The translations under genes and the position numbers were made by a program. This document shows, in pieces, positions 54,452 to 64,000 of a stretch of DNA of 64,000 nucleotides. Positions within the stretch are counted from its first letter, which is position 1, and each line of letters starts with the position of its first letter. This DNA comes from Apiospora phragmitis (lineage: Eukaryota; Ascomycota; Sordariomycetes; Amphisphaeriales; Apiosporaceae). The notes beneath the pieces are model-generated. The model saw nothing but the letters and a program-made list of their open reading frames with translations, was not told the origin of the DNA and did no database searches. The stretch covers positions 558,001 to 622,000 of the forward strand of contig JAQQWL010000012.1 of the NCBI GenBank assembly GCA_038363925.1. Direction: 5' to 3'.

Positions 54452-56295
54452 TGCTAGGCCGGATGTTTGCCAACAATACAGCAAGTAGCCGATCCTCAGA
54501 ACACCGCGATCAAATGCCGTGAGTGTTTGCTACATGTTTACTAGCTGGACAATGCAGGTCGTCATAAAGCATGGCAACAACAAGCCATACTCTAGCAATG
54601 ATTTCCCAATCAGCATAGTGCCATCATGTAAGGAGTGCTAACTTCGCACGCCGTCCGGGACGTCAGCCCGAACGACCGTGGGGGTACTATCTCTCTCCTT
54701 ATCCCTCTGTTGCGGGCGGCAAGGATGGTTCCAGGAAGGAAGGTGGTTTGCTTGTCCTGCGACCGTGAAGTGGCGCTATTATGCCCCCTGGACCCAAGTG
54801 TGGCAAGGCTCGTTCCTTTGGTACTAGAAGACTCTGGATTAGTAGATCTCGAACGCGATAACCAGCACCAGAACATGTTGACGATTAAATGAACACTAGA
54901 ACAGGCCATTTTGTCTTTTGCATCTATTCTTTCGACCGCTGATTCATCTGTCGACAACTGGCCAAAGATTGACTGTCATCACAGAACCAGCAGTCCTGTT
55001 GAAATCGCTAGCCCCTTGCTCGGGCCCCTCCCGGGTGGGGGTCTCGATTGAATGGGGGATGGCCCCCGGGACGGAATGGGCATGGCGGTTCTGTTTCCAT
55101 GATAACAACAGACCCTCCTCGGGAGTTTGACAGGTGGGAAAATCATTTTACGGGCACTGGCCGGTCCACTGTCTTTCCCCATCCTCTCCCTAGCAATCTC
55201 GTCGTTACCGTCTGCTTTGGGCTTAGCATTACCCACCGACAACGGGGCCACCATCGTTTCAGATGCGCCATAACTTCTTCGGCTGGGAGATGAGATGACA
55301 TGGCGAGAGAATGGAGCGACCAAGGCAAATGAAAGGACGTTGGGGAGTGATGCATCATCCATTGGTTTGTCTCCCGAGGTTGGATTGTGGCTTGTCGTTG
55401 ACTGAAGCTCTGGGTGATGTATGCAGCAGGTATGGAGGGCACCTGCGACTTAATCAATTCCCGACAGAGGCTGAAAGAGCCCAAGCCAACTGTGCAGACT
55501 TGGCTTTCAGCGTGGCTGTCAGCTATCAATCGATGCCTTGTATTGCGCTACTACATTTCGATGATCCCGATGATCCGATTGATGCTCAGTGATTTGCGAG
55601 ATCAGATCACCAGCCCAATCCAGATGGACCGTTGCTTGGCACTGTGCACGCATTCGGCAGTTGGGGCCTGGCAATGAAACCTTCCAGGGCAATCAACAGT
55701 GGATGCGTCCCGTGTAGCAGTAGGACCCGAACTGGAGCTTTTCCTCAATGCGGCGACTGCGACTGCCCTAGCCGACATGATCAGCAAGTACGTATGATCA
55801 TGAACAACTACCGTTGAACTGTCGACAACGACACCACGGCAGAATATCTCCGTCTGCGCTGTCAGTGATGCTATCAAATTACCAGGTCGGGTCAGGATCA
55901 TGGGCCAACGTTCCACGAATCATGGAATCCTGGACCTGGCAAGGAGACAACAGCCCGAGTCCTCCTCCCCCCCCCCCCGGCGGCCCTGGCCTCATTCGAG
56001 CGCTTCAGAATACCGACCAAACCAGCTCCCGGCAATCTGCCCCAAAAGCCGGGTCCATCAGGGAACCCCTGCCCCCTTCTTGTAAGCCTATTCCACCAAT
56101 CGCCTTGCGTCCTTGGGCCGACTTGGACCTCCCACTTGGCTGGTTCGAGGTATAGGCGAACCCACCCGAGGCCCTGGGAGCGAGAACGGGAATAGGAACA
56201 GGAATGGAAGGGGGGGAGGCAGCGTTGCATCGAGTCATGAGCTGGTACGACTTGGAGGAGATCATTTGGGAGCACTCGAGAGTCGCGAGGGCAGA
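54452..56295. other. Intergenic, no gene seen
   Basis: About 1.8 kb with only motif-free short frames. A C-run (about 55968-55978) and GC-rich inverted pieces near 55030-55070 are present. The 3' part is the promoter of the xylanase gene. Confidence 0.45.
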
Positions 56296-56302
56296 TATAT
56301 AA
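56296..56302 (+). promoter_or_regulatory. TATA box of the GH11 xylanase gene
   Basis: TATATAA about 168 bases before the ATG at 56470, followed by a pyrimidine-rich leader. Carbon-source control through XlnR/Xyr1 and CreA would be expected from the family but I could not confirm sites by eye. Confidence 0.6.
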
Positions 56303-56439
56303 TCGCGTCCGTCTCCCCGTCGCTTATACCTTCTTTTCGTCTCATCCCACAGCCCAACCAGCCATCCGTCGATCACCCGTTGTCGATCATACACTTTTGT
56401 TTCGTTTCTCACTTGCTACTTTTGCACCACCTTCGCTAG

Positions 56440-57201
<762 letters not shown>

Positions 57202-57531
57202 GTCCAGTCCAGCCTTGAGCGTTGCACACGCCCAGGATAGGACTTCCTGGACAGACGGGAAGGAAGAAAAGAAGGGGTTTGATGACATCGTGGCAAAGGG
57301 ATATTCTTTTAACCAAAGCCTGGAGCAACAATGACAACAACAGACGGTCAGTAGGGCAGAACTCTGCTGCTGTCTGGTTGGGCACATAGACCCGACGCCG
57401 CTGGTTGCGGACTTACTTTACTTTTTCTTCAAGACGGGCACTGGTTCACCTGTATATAGCACCTTGGCTGCCTTAGTGTAAAAACTTATAACAACCTTCT
57501 GGTAGATTTCCTGTATAGGATCACCAGCTTT
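57202..57531. other. 3' flank between convergent genes
   Basis: Short region between the xylanase stop and the end of the zinc-cluster gene; no element recognised. Confidence 0.45.
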
Positions 57532-58518
57532 TTACTTAGACCCTAATACCTTATGCTTTTGTCCCAAGTGAAATTCGATAAGCGTGGCCATGAGGGGAGC
57601 GAAAGCAACCTCCATGGGCCTGGAGACTAATCACGTCAAGGGAGTTGCCATTCCGATACCGATAGCTGGTGTTCGCCGTGGCCCACGAGGAGAGCAAACT
57701 GATGAAATCGCCGGTGTCTTTCGTGCCCATCGTGGCCGGGCCAGAGAACTGGGTATGCGCCTCTGCCATCTGCACCAGTCCGACATTGACCCCGGCGCAG
57801 ATCCGGAGCCACTCCTGGGCCGAGACCGCCTCCCACGGCCCTTTCCGCGTCGTCACCATCATGCCGCCCATGCACGGGATGAATGAACGCACTGTCGTTC
57901 TGGCGGGCAATGAGGTATATGGCCTGGATGCCCGAGATGACGACCCAGGTGCGCCGCACGCACTCGGCCATGATCCAGGTCTGCCAGACCAGGTTGTCGC
58001 CGCCGGGCCTGGCACTAGCATTAGCACTAGCAGCACTTGTTGTCATGCAGCCAGGCCAGCGTGGTCTTAGCATACGTGTCCAAATCGGCCGTGCTGTAAG
58101 TTTACGCGGCGGTCGGCGGCATTAGGCAGGCTGTTCATGTGTCGGGGCCAGCAAACCAGTTCGTGGTCATCTGGAACTCGGCCCGACTGTCTGGGAACAT
58201 CGACACGGTCTCTAGATCAGCAACACCTTGGACGGTAATGCTTGCTCCTTCGCTTGCCAAATATCCAAACAAAGAAGATTCAAAGCTCTCCTGCTGATAC
58301 GGCTGATGGCCGTGTTCAAGCGAGACGGCAGTAGAAGCAGTAAATGGAAGCGTCGACGAACTGCTGTCTGCGACCAGCACGAAAGCACTGGGCTTCTCTG
58401 GGGGATAGGCGCACCTGGCGCCTCTTTTATGGCACCTCAGGCATGCAGGCTTCTGCTTTCCGCATTTGTGCTTCGCCTTGGCGCATGCTGTGCAAGCCGC
58501 GGCCACTAATTGAGACAT
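57532..58518 (-). CDS. Zn(II)2Cys6 transcription factor, exon structure uncertain
   Basis: From MSQLVAAACTACAKAKHKC the N-terminus forms a Gal4-type zinc cluster (CxxC-x6-C, then C-x2-C-x6-C up to 'HKRGARCAYP'), followed by a Ser/Gln-rich stretch. A probable acceptor (aacttacag near 58095) opens 'TADLDTYAKTTLAWLH', then 'NLVWQTWIMAECVRRTW', 'QAIYLIARQN', 'GPWEAVSAQEWLRICAG', 'DTGDFISLLSSWATANT' and 'EVAFAPLMATLIEFHLG'. These are spread over more than one phase, so there are introns or indels I did not resolve. The layout (cluster, short linker, helical middle region) is that of small fungal regulators of secondary metabolism or nutrient use. Next to the xylanase gene but convergent with it; no regulatory link should be assumed. 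Confidence 0.72.
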
Positions 58519-59137
58519 CGTGGCTGGACTTGTGGTTGATGTAAGTGCAGCCTCGGACTCCCAGTTGAATCGACGTTCATTGCTGACATCAACCAGAATG
58601 CAGTCCAGCACGGCGGGTTTACGTGACGTCGTAAGCGGCGCTATCCCAATGAGGATAGCTGCATCCGCTGATTACGGACAGAAATCACCCTCGGGTGGCC
58701 GAGACTGAACGCAGATGAAAGCCAGTCCAGAGGGAACACGGGCTACATCTTGTCCGAGCCTGAACGAAACAGTCTCATCATCTTCCCAGCATTAGCACCT
58801 TAGGCATCAAGATCAACATACATGTTTCGGGCCATCATAAGTAGATACCTCCTTGAAGACACATCCGAGCTGAGCCAGGCCGATGTGATGCTCATTACCA
58901 GCAGAGGAATTACGATTGTGTGTATTGCCAGCAAAGACACAATATGGAAGTTGGGTTCCAGTCATGCAAAGAAAACAAAAAGAAAAGAAAAAAGAAAAAG
59001 GGAAAGAAAAGAAGAAGAAAGAAGCACATCAAAGAGCCCCCTACCTCCAGCCCTCGTCCGTCATGTACTACAGAAAATGTGCCTGTGTGTGAAGCTGTAT
59101 CCCATTGATCGTAATCTACATTGCCTTATACATCGCC
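58519..59137. other. Intergenic, includes a purine run
   Basis: A strongly purine-rich (A/G) tract at about 58967-59025 produces spurious Lys/Arg-rich frames. No gene supported. Confidence 0.5.
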
Positions 59138-61120
59138 TCACTTCTTCCCCTTGGTCTTATCCACGACGTCGACCCACCGCGGATCGACCCCGCGCCGCGC
59201 GAGCACATCCCCAATAATGATCTTGCGCTGGTCGCCCTGGACCACGACCTCGAGTAACCCGGGCCGCCCGCCCGTCAGCTGCCCCACGCTGGCCGAGCCG
59301 GCGCATTTCTTCTGCAGCTCCGGCGCCACCAGCTGCGGGTCGATGAAGAAGGGCTCGAGGTTGGTGATCTTGGTCACCACCTTGGTGCCCGTACGCTTCT
59401 CGATGCTAAGGTGGATCTGCGGCGGCGGGCCCGACTTGGGCTTCTTTTCCGATGTGTTGTTGCTGTCGCCGCGGACGATCAAGTGGTACGGCTGGCAGAG
59501 GTTAGAGTCGTCGACAATGCGACGCTGGAGCGCGCCGCGCATGATGCGCCCCGTCGCGAGGGCCCGCTGGTCGTCGGGGGTCGGGTTCGAGCCCAGCACG
59601 TTATTGGCGAGGAAGGGGTCGAGTTTGATGCTCGAGGCCCCCTGACCGCCCACCAGGTCCGGGTGCTGCTCGATGTACGTCTTCACCGCGGCGGCGATCT
59701 GGGCCCCGCTGTAAAAGTCCGTCTTGGACGGCAGCAAGGTCGGCACCAGCTTGGACGACACGCGGTACAGGTTCTGGATTGTGATCTTCTGCCCCACGGA
59801 CGGATCCGAGCTGAAGGAGGAAGAAGCCGCCGAGTCGGGCTCCCCGGCTGCTGTTGCTTCTTTCGGTTTGGGCTTCGGAAGGGTGTACGGCCGGAAGTTG
59901 ACGACCTGGGCATCGTCAAAGTCGATGTCGAGAATGACCGTCTCGCCGCCGCTGCGATCTTTAGACTTCAGCAGGCGGAGCTTGTCCAGGTGTTTGATGA
60001 ACTTCTTGGCGTTCTTCCACGACGTCTTCTTGATGTTGTAGTGTGGGTTCTGGTGCCGGAGATGCGGCTGGATCATGCTGGAGATGAGATACGACGGCTG
60101 GATGGGAAAGTCAAACCCGTAGTGAGGACCGGAGTTGTCCACCTTGGCCTTGTGCAGCGCGAACAGGAAAGCCTGGACGAAGGCGTCGTCCACTTCCTTG
60201 GTCGTTGGTTCCGGAACGTCCACCACCTCGGCCAAGTCGCTTCCCCGCGTCTGCTTCTGAGGATCTTTGGAAGCGTTGTTGTTGGTCAAGGCCATGCCTC
60301 CTCCGTCGTCGGCATCGCCCTCTTCTTGATCCTCCTCGTCTTCCAGCTTCATATCCTTGATGGCGCTCGTCATGTCCTCCGCGAGGCCCGGCCAGCCCTC
60401 GAGTGCTTCGGGCGCCTCCCGCCCGCCACTGCTCAGCGGCCTCCAGCCCCAGACCTCGTCGCCGGCCCAGTGCAGCCCCTTGACGGCGACACCCTTCTGC
60501 CCACGCAAATCATTCCCCAACCGGCACACGTCGACGTCGCAAGTCCCCACCCACATGGGCACCGTGTCCCGCCGCAGGCCCGCGACGGCGACGACAGCCC
60601 CCTTCTTGGCCCGCGCGTCCCAGGCCGAGCCCCGGGCCTTTACCAGTCCGGGCACCATCAGGTCGGAGCCGTGCGCCAGCTTCTGCTCCACCACAAAGTC
60701 GGGCGTGTGCAGCAGCGGCACGAGGTCCGGGTTCTGCCACAGCGTGTAGACGGTGGGGATCATTCTGGGCGCCTTCCCCACCTGGAACCAGAGGATCCTC
60801 TCATCCTGGCCCGGATGGGCGCCCACGTAAATGGTGCCGATCAGCAATGTCTGGTTGGGGCCGGATGTGGTGGTGAAGCGAGCGCTAGAAGTCGAGTCCG
60901 GCAGGAGAGAGTTGCGGAGTGATGATAACGTCGCCGGTTGTGATGAGGGTGGTGACGATGACGAAGCAGCAGCAGCAGTAGCAGCTTCTTCGGCCGGCGC
61001 AGGCTCCGACGAAGAGGGGACAGGGATGTCGTAGTCTTTGATGATTTGGTCTGCCAGCTTGCGGCGGTCAGACGACCGCAAGGGAGACAGATTCTTGATC
61101 TCGGGCCTTTTCTTAAACAT
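59138..61120 (-). CDS. TMA64: Translation machinery-associated protein 64 (eIF2D homologue)
   Basis: Single exon, 660 aa from MFKKRPEIKNLSPLRSSDRR. eIF2D acts on 40S ribosomal subunits in recycling and non-canonical initiation. Order of domains: an N-terminal block with 'LADQIIKDYDIPVPS' and 'TLLIGTIYVGAHPG' leading into a PUA domain ('ADLMVPGL'-type region reading 'GSDLMVPGLVKARG', 'VAVAGLRRDTVPMWVG', 'GVAVKGLHWAGDEVWG'), an acidic linker, a SWIB/MDM2-like region ('YLISSMIQPHLR', 'KKTSWKNAKKFIKHLDK'), then a C-terminal SUI1 domain ('KVVTKITNLEPFFIDP', 'GGRPGLLEVVVQGDQRKI', 'IGDVLARRGVDPRWV'). The frame is open 55 codons further upstream, but the chosen Met matches the family start. Confidence 0.95.
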   Translation of the reverse strand: MFKKRPEIKNLSPLRSSDRRKLADQIIKDYDIPVPSSSEPAPAEEAATAAAASSSSPPSSQPATLSSLRNSLLPDSTSSARFTTTSGPNQTLLIGTIYVGAHPGQDERILWFQVGKAPRMIPTVYTLWQNPDLVPLLHTPDFVVEQKLAHGSDLMVPGLVKARGSAWDARAKKGAVVAVAGLRRDTVPMWVGTCDVDVCRLGNDLRGQKGVAVKGLHWAGDEVWGWRPLSSGGREAPEALEGWPGLAEDMTSAIKDMKLEDEEDQEEGDADDGGGMALTNNNASKDPQKQTRGSDLAEVVDVPEPTTKEVDDAFVQAFLFALHKAKVDNSGPHYGFDFPIQPSYLISSMIQPHLRHQNPHYNIKKTSWKNAKKFIKHLDKLRLLKSKDRSGGETVILDIDFDDAQVVNFRPYTLPKPKPKEATAAGEPDSAASSSFSSDPSVGQKITIQNLYRVSSKLVPTLLPSKTDFYSGAQIAAAVKTYIEQHPDLVGGQGASSIKLDPFLANNVLGSNPTPDDQRALATGRIMRGALQRRIVDDSNLCQPYHLIVRGDSNNTSEKKPKSGPPPQIHLSIEKRTGTKVVTKITNLEPFFIDPQLVAPELQKKCAGSASVGQLTGGRPGLLEVVVQGDQRKIIIGDVLARRGVDPRWVDVVDKTKGKK

Positions 61121-61939
61121 GTTGGTCTCACCTCGATTTCCTGGAGGACAGTAGTGCAGTTGTCTGTACTGTTGGATTTGGTCCAGCTGGGTTGGGGTTT
61201 CCAATGGCTTTAAATCATCACCAAAGCAAAGCTTATGATGGCATATTGGAGAGAGAGAGGCCAGTGAAATCGCCCTTTTGGGCAAGCGGGGTAGCTAGAA
61301 AAAAAGCCGGCCCTTGCTTTTTCGAGTTAGACTTGTCCCGAATAATGCCCATGCCTTGCTTTGCCTTGCCTTGCACGAGCCTGATTAATGTGTTCGCCTG
61401 GGCAGTCTGAGTCACCATCACAACGGCTGTTGCCATAGCGAGGCAAGCCCGAAGTGAAGAATAATGAATCATAATGATGGCCAATTCCCCTATGACTAAC
61501 TGCATTGTTAGTAGAGTCCTAGGGAATAACATGTTTCCCGAGCAGTACTGAATTCACGCCCAAGTTAATCAAGTCTACAGAAGCACGACCTCAGATAGAA
61601 GCAGAATGTGTTTACTCGAGGGGCCGGAAAAGCATATGGGTATTGTAGTTCAAGTGTGTATGCTGGCTATCCGACCGTCCCAACAGTAACAGCTCTCAGA
61701 AGTGAAGGTTAATTCTATATGTGCCGATCTCTCTTCTAAGTACATGGATATCTACGACCCCGACACTTCGATACACGATACAACCGCCACTACTTCCAAC
61801 CTGCGTAGACACAGACCTTTACCGTAGTAACAGGCCATGGTTCATAAACAAAAAAGTCAAACGCAAGGGGAGAGAGAAAAAGTGCAACCCGCCAAAACTC
61901 CAGACACATGATAATGCAAATCAATTACCAGCTGACTGT
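61121..61939. other. Intergenic, no gene seen
   Basis: Promoter side of TMA64 (minus) and 3' flank of the CBS/PB1 gene (minus). Short tgccttgc repeats at about 61355-61375. Confidence 0.45.
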
Positions 61940-63899
61940 CTATCGGCTGCCGGCTCGGGAGATCGCGAAGACGCCGATAATAACGACGGCCAACGTGACG
62001 ATCGCACCCGGCAACAGGAGCTCGTTGGGCACGCCCGCAATCACCTCCTTCTCCTGCGACGACGCCGAAGACGAATGGCGGCCGTGCTTGCTGCTCTTCC
62101 TTCTCCTAAGGGTAGCCATATCGTCGTCCTCGCTCTCGTCTTCGTCGTCGCTGTAGTGGTGGCGTCTGCGCCGGGCCTCGCCGCCACTGATGGCAGAGCT
62201 GGCCGGAGGCGTGGGCAACTCCGGTACGGGCTGCGGCGCCGCCACCGTAACGGGCGGCTGGCTGGGGTCGTGGACGAACAGGTCGACCTTTTCGCGGTGG
62301 TGCTGGCGGGCCAGCAGGATGGCCTCCAGCAAGTCTTGGTCCGTGGTGATGGAGACGGAGTCGCCCTCGTCGTCGAGGTACGAGAGCGCGTATCCGCTGG
62401 CGCCCACGCGGCCGTCTTCAACCTCGGGCGCGCCACCGATGGCCTCGATCTCGGAGCCCAGCTTGGAGTTGATGTTGGCCACAAAGACCGAGATGCCCTG
62501 GCTGGCAATGACTTGGAGCCGGTGCACGCGGCCGCTGGGCGCCTTGAACTTGAAGGCGAAAGGCATCTCGGCGGCGTGTTGCTGCTCGGGATTGCCAGTC
62601 ATGACCGAGTGCTCGGGAGAGTCGGCGCCGACGTGCGAGGCTGAGTCGCCCGGCGCCAGCGAATCATTAATGCGGTCGCGCTCGCGCGCCATGTTGTGCG
62701 ACACCATGGAATGCGACGCCATGCCCGTGTGCATGTGCGAGTGGGAGCCGTCGCCCGAGACCATCGATTCCGTCTCGTTGTCCATCGAGAGCCAGAACTT
62801 GTTCCAGGCCGGACCCTCGCTGTCGCCCGTCGACATGGTGTTGACCTGCTCGAGGGTGGCGTAGGTCAGCTTGAGCACGTCGACCATGCCGACAATCTCG
62901 CCCTGGTCGTTCATGACCGGAAGGTTGAGGTAGTGGCCGTCTACATAACGTCATTAGCATAAGAACCCAAGAAGTAATGCATGCTTACATACCGTGCATC
63001 TTGCGGAGGGCGGCCTGGATGCTCATGTCCATGGGCGCAAAGTCCGGGTGGGGCGTCATGACACGCACGACGCTGCAGGTGGCCGGGTCGAGGCCCGGGG
63101 CGATGACGCGGAGGACGACGTCCTTGCTCGTGAAGATACCCGTAATGGAACCCTGGTCCTGCACCAAGACGGCAGTCGTGTGGTTCTCCTTCATGAGCTG
63201 GGCGGCCTCCTTGACCGAGGTGCGCACGCTGACCGTGGTCGGGGGCATGCCGTTCAGGACCGACTCGAGCGTAGGGCCCGACATCTTGGAGCGCAGGGCC
63301 TCGACGTACTGGATGATCTGCTGGGGCTGGCTGGTGCCGAGCTCGGACTGGACGCCCTCGAGCGCGGCGTAGAGCTTGGTCGAGGAGGAATAGGCGCGCT
63401 CGAGCTTCTCCATGGCGTCGTAGAAGCACTTGGTGATGTCGAGGATGCCCGAGATGTCCTGGTTCTCGTCCATGACGGGCAGGTGGCGGAAGCCCTTGCG
63501 GACCATGAGGTCGAGGGCGTCGGTGGCGCTCGTGTCGGTGCGGGCGCACAGGGGGTTCTTGGTCATGATCTCGGCGATGGTGACCTTGGTGGCGATCAGG
63601 CCGGTGCCGACGACGCGGAAGGCCAGGTCCTTGGCGGTGAAGATGCCGGCGATGCGGTCGTCGTCGTCGGTGACGAGCACGCAGTCCTCGCGCTTGGCGG
63701 CCATGAGCTGGGCGGCCTCGGAGACGGTGGTGCTGGGCTTGATCTGCAGGGCCGGGCTCGGCTTGAGGGCGAGGACGGTGCCCGGCGGGGCCTTGCGGGA
63801 CATGCGAGCGCCGCGGCCGCCCGTCGTGTGCTTCTTCTTGTTGAGGTCATTCTCGAGTTTGCGGCGGATGGCCTGGCGGTAGTAGTAGTCAGTATCCAT
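61940..63899 (-). CDS. Four-CBS-domain plus PB1 protein with C-terminal membrane anchor (Mug70-like)
   Basis: Exon 1 63899-62993, intron 62941-62992 (52 bp), exon 2 62940-61940; 635 aa from MDTDYYYRQAIRRKLENDL. Two CBS pairs sense adenine nucleotides in known relatives: 'TVSEAAQLMAAKREDCVLV' and 'GIFTAKDLAFRVV', 'TDALDLMVRKGFRHLPVMD', 'VKEAAQLMKENHTTAVLVQ' and 'GIFTSKDVVLRVIA', 'SIQAALRKMHDGHYLNLPV'. Then a PB1 domain ('PFAFKFKAPSGRVHRLQV', 'LSYLDDEGDSVSITTDQDL') and a C-terminal hydrophobic tail ('LLPGAIVTLAVVIIGVFAI') that should anchor it, probably to the endoplasmic reticulum or mitochondrion. Similar proteins are found throughout fungi (fission yeast Mug70); the cell function is not established. 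Confidence 0.93.
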
Positions 63900-64000
63900 G
63901 GTTCTTGTTCTTGAAGGGGGTTCTGTTTGAATGCAGCAATCACAATGGATCAAGCAATTGGCGACAGATAGGCAGGGCACTGGGACCAAAACAAAGAAAG
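63900..64000. promoter_or_regulatory. Upstream leader of the CBS/PB1 gene
   Basis: About 100 bases of leader, minus strand; too short to judge promoter elements. Confidence 0.3.

Noticed and set aside
58960..59110. Lys/Arg-rich small protein
   Set aside because: The composition comes only from a purine run; no conserved pattern.
59411..60922. A 503-codon plus-strand frame across TMA64
   Set aside because: Antisense shadow of a GC-rich gene with clear PUA/SWIB/SUI1 motifs on the other strand. The same holds for long plus-strand frames over Mtf1, GT90 and the CBS protein.

Overview
This window is nuclear DNA of a filamentous ascomycete (Pezizomycotina). Short 50-130 bp introns, GC-rich third codon positions, plant-polysaccharide enzymes and a long AT-rich block depleted in CA/TG dinucleotides (the footprint of repeat-induced point mutation, RIP) suggest a Sordariomycete, possibly a Chaetomiaceae-like biomass degrader. 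The species is inference.

Left arm (1-31.5 kb), GC-normal. It holds the 3' end of mitochondrial ribosomal protein S2, a possible cyanovirin-N-like protein, a secreted GH62 arabinofuranosidase with a C-terminal CBM1, a secreted short tyrosinase, arginase, a four-helix membrane protein, a small conserved 77-aa protein, a GT90/CAP10-like glycosyltransferase, the mitochondrial transcription factor Mtf1, an ankyrin-repeat protein and a hypothetical locus with two possible exons. Long stretches between them show nothing I can call.

Central block (31.84-49.94 kb), AT-rich and RIP-decayed. It resolves into a nest. A ~1.9 kb Fot1/pogo-type DNA transposon (35-bp inverted ends, TA target) sits in the intron of an NAD-dependent epimerase/ketoreductase gene, whose two exons now lie 18 kb apart (31512-31811 and 50013-50726, minus strand). 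Inside the Fot1-like element lies a Gypsy chromovirus (32555-47145, target duplication cctag). That element contains a second, integrase-deleted Gypsy element (38239-44667) and a 487-bp miniature LTR element (TRIM, 34297-34783, target duplication atata) carrying tRNA-like A- and B-box sequences. A Tc1/mariner-type element (about 48496-49872) also lies within the Fot1-like element.

Right arm (50-64 kb), GC-normal. It holds the epimerase 5' exon, a fungal transcription-factor-like protein, a yellow/MRJP-family secreted protein, a GH11 xylanase, a Zn2Cys6 transcription factor, the eIF2D homologue Tma64 and a four-CBS plus PB1 protein. GH62 and GH11 act on the same substrate (arabinoxylan) but are 53 kb apart and do not form a cluster.

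Several conserved genes (mitochondrial S2, arginase, Mtf1, GH62, tyrosinase, yellow-like, ankyrin) carry single-base reading-frame breaks, mostly in G/C homopolymers. The protein lengths become whole-codon when these are allowed for. Because several of the genes are probably essential, I read most of the breaks as sequence errors, not pseudogenes. I see no CRISPR array, rRNA or ordinary tRNA gene.
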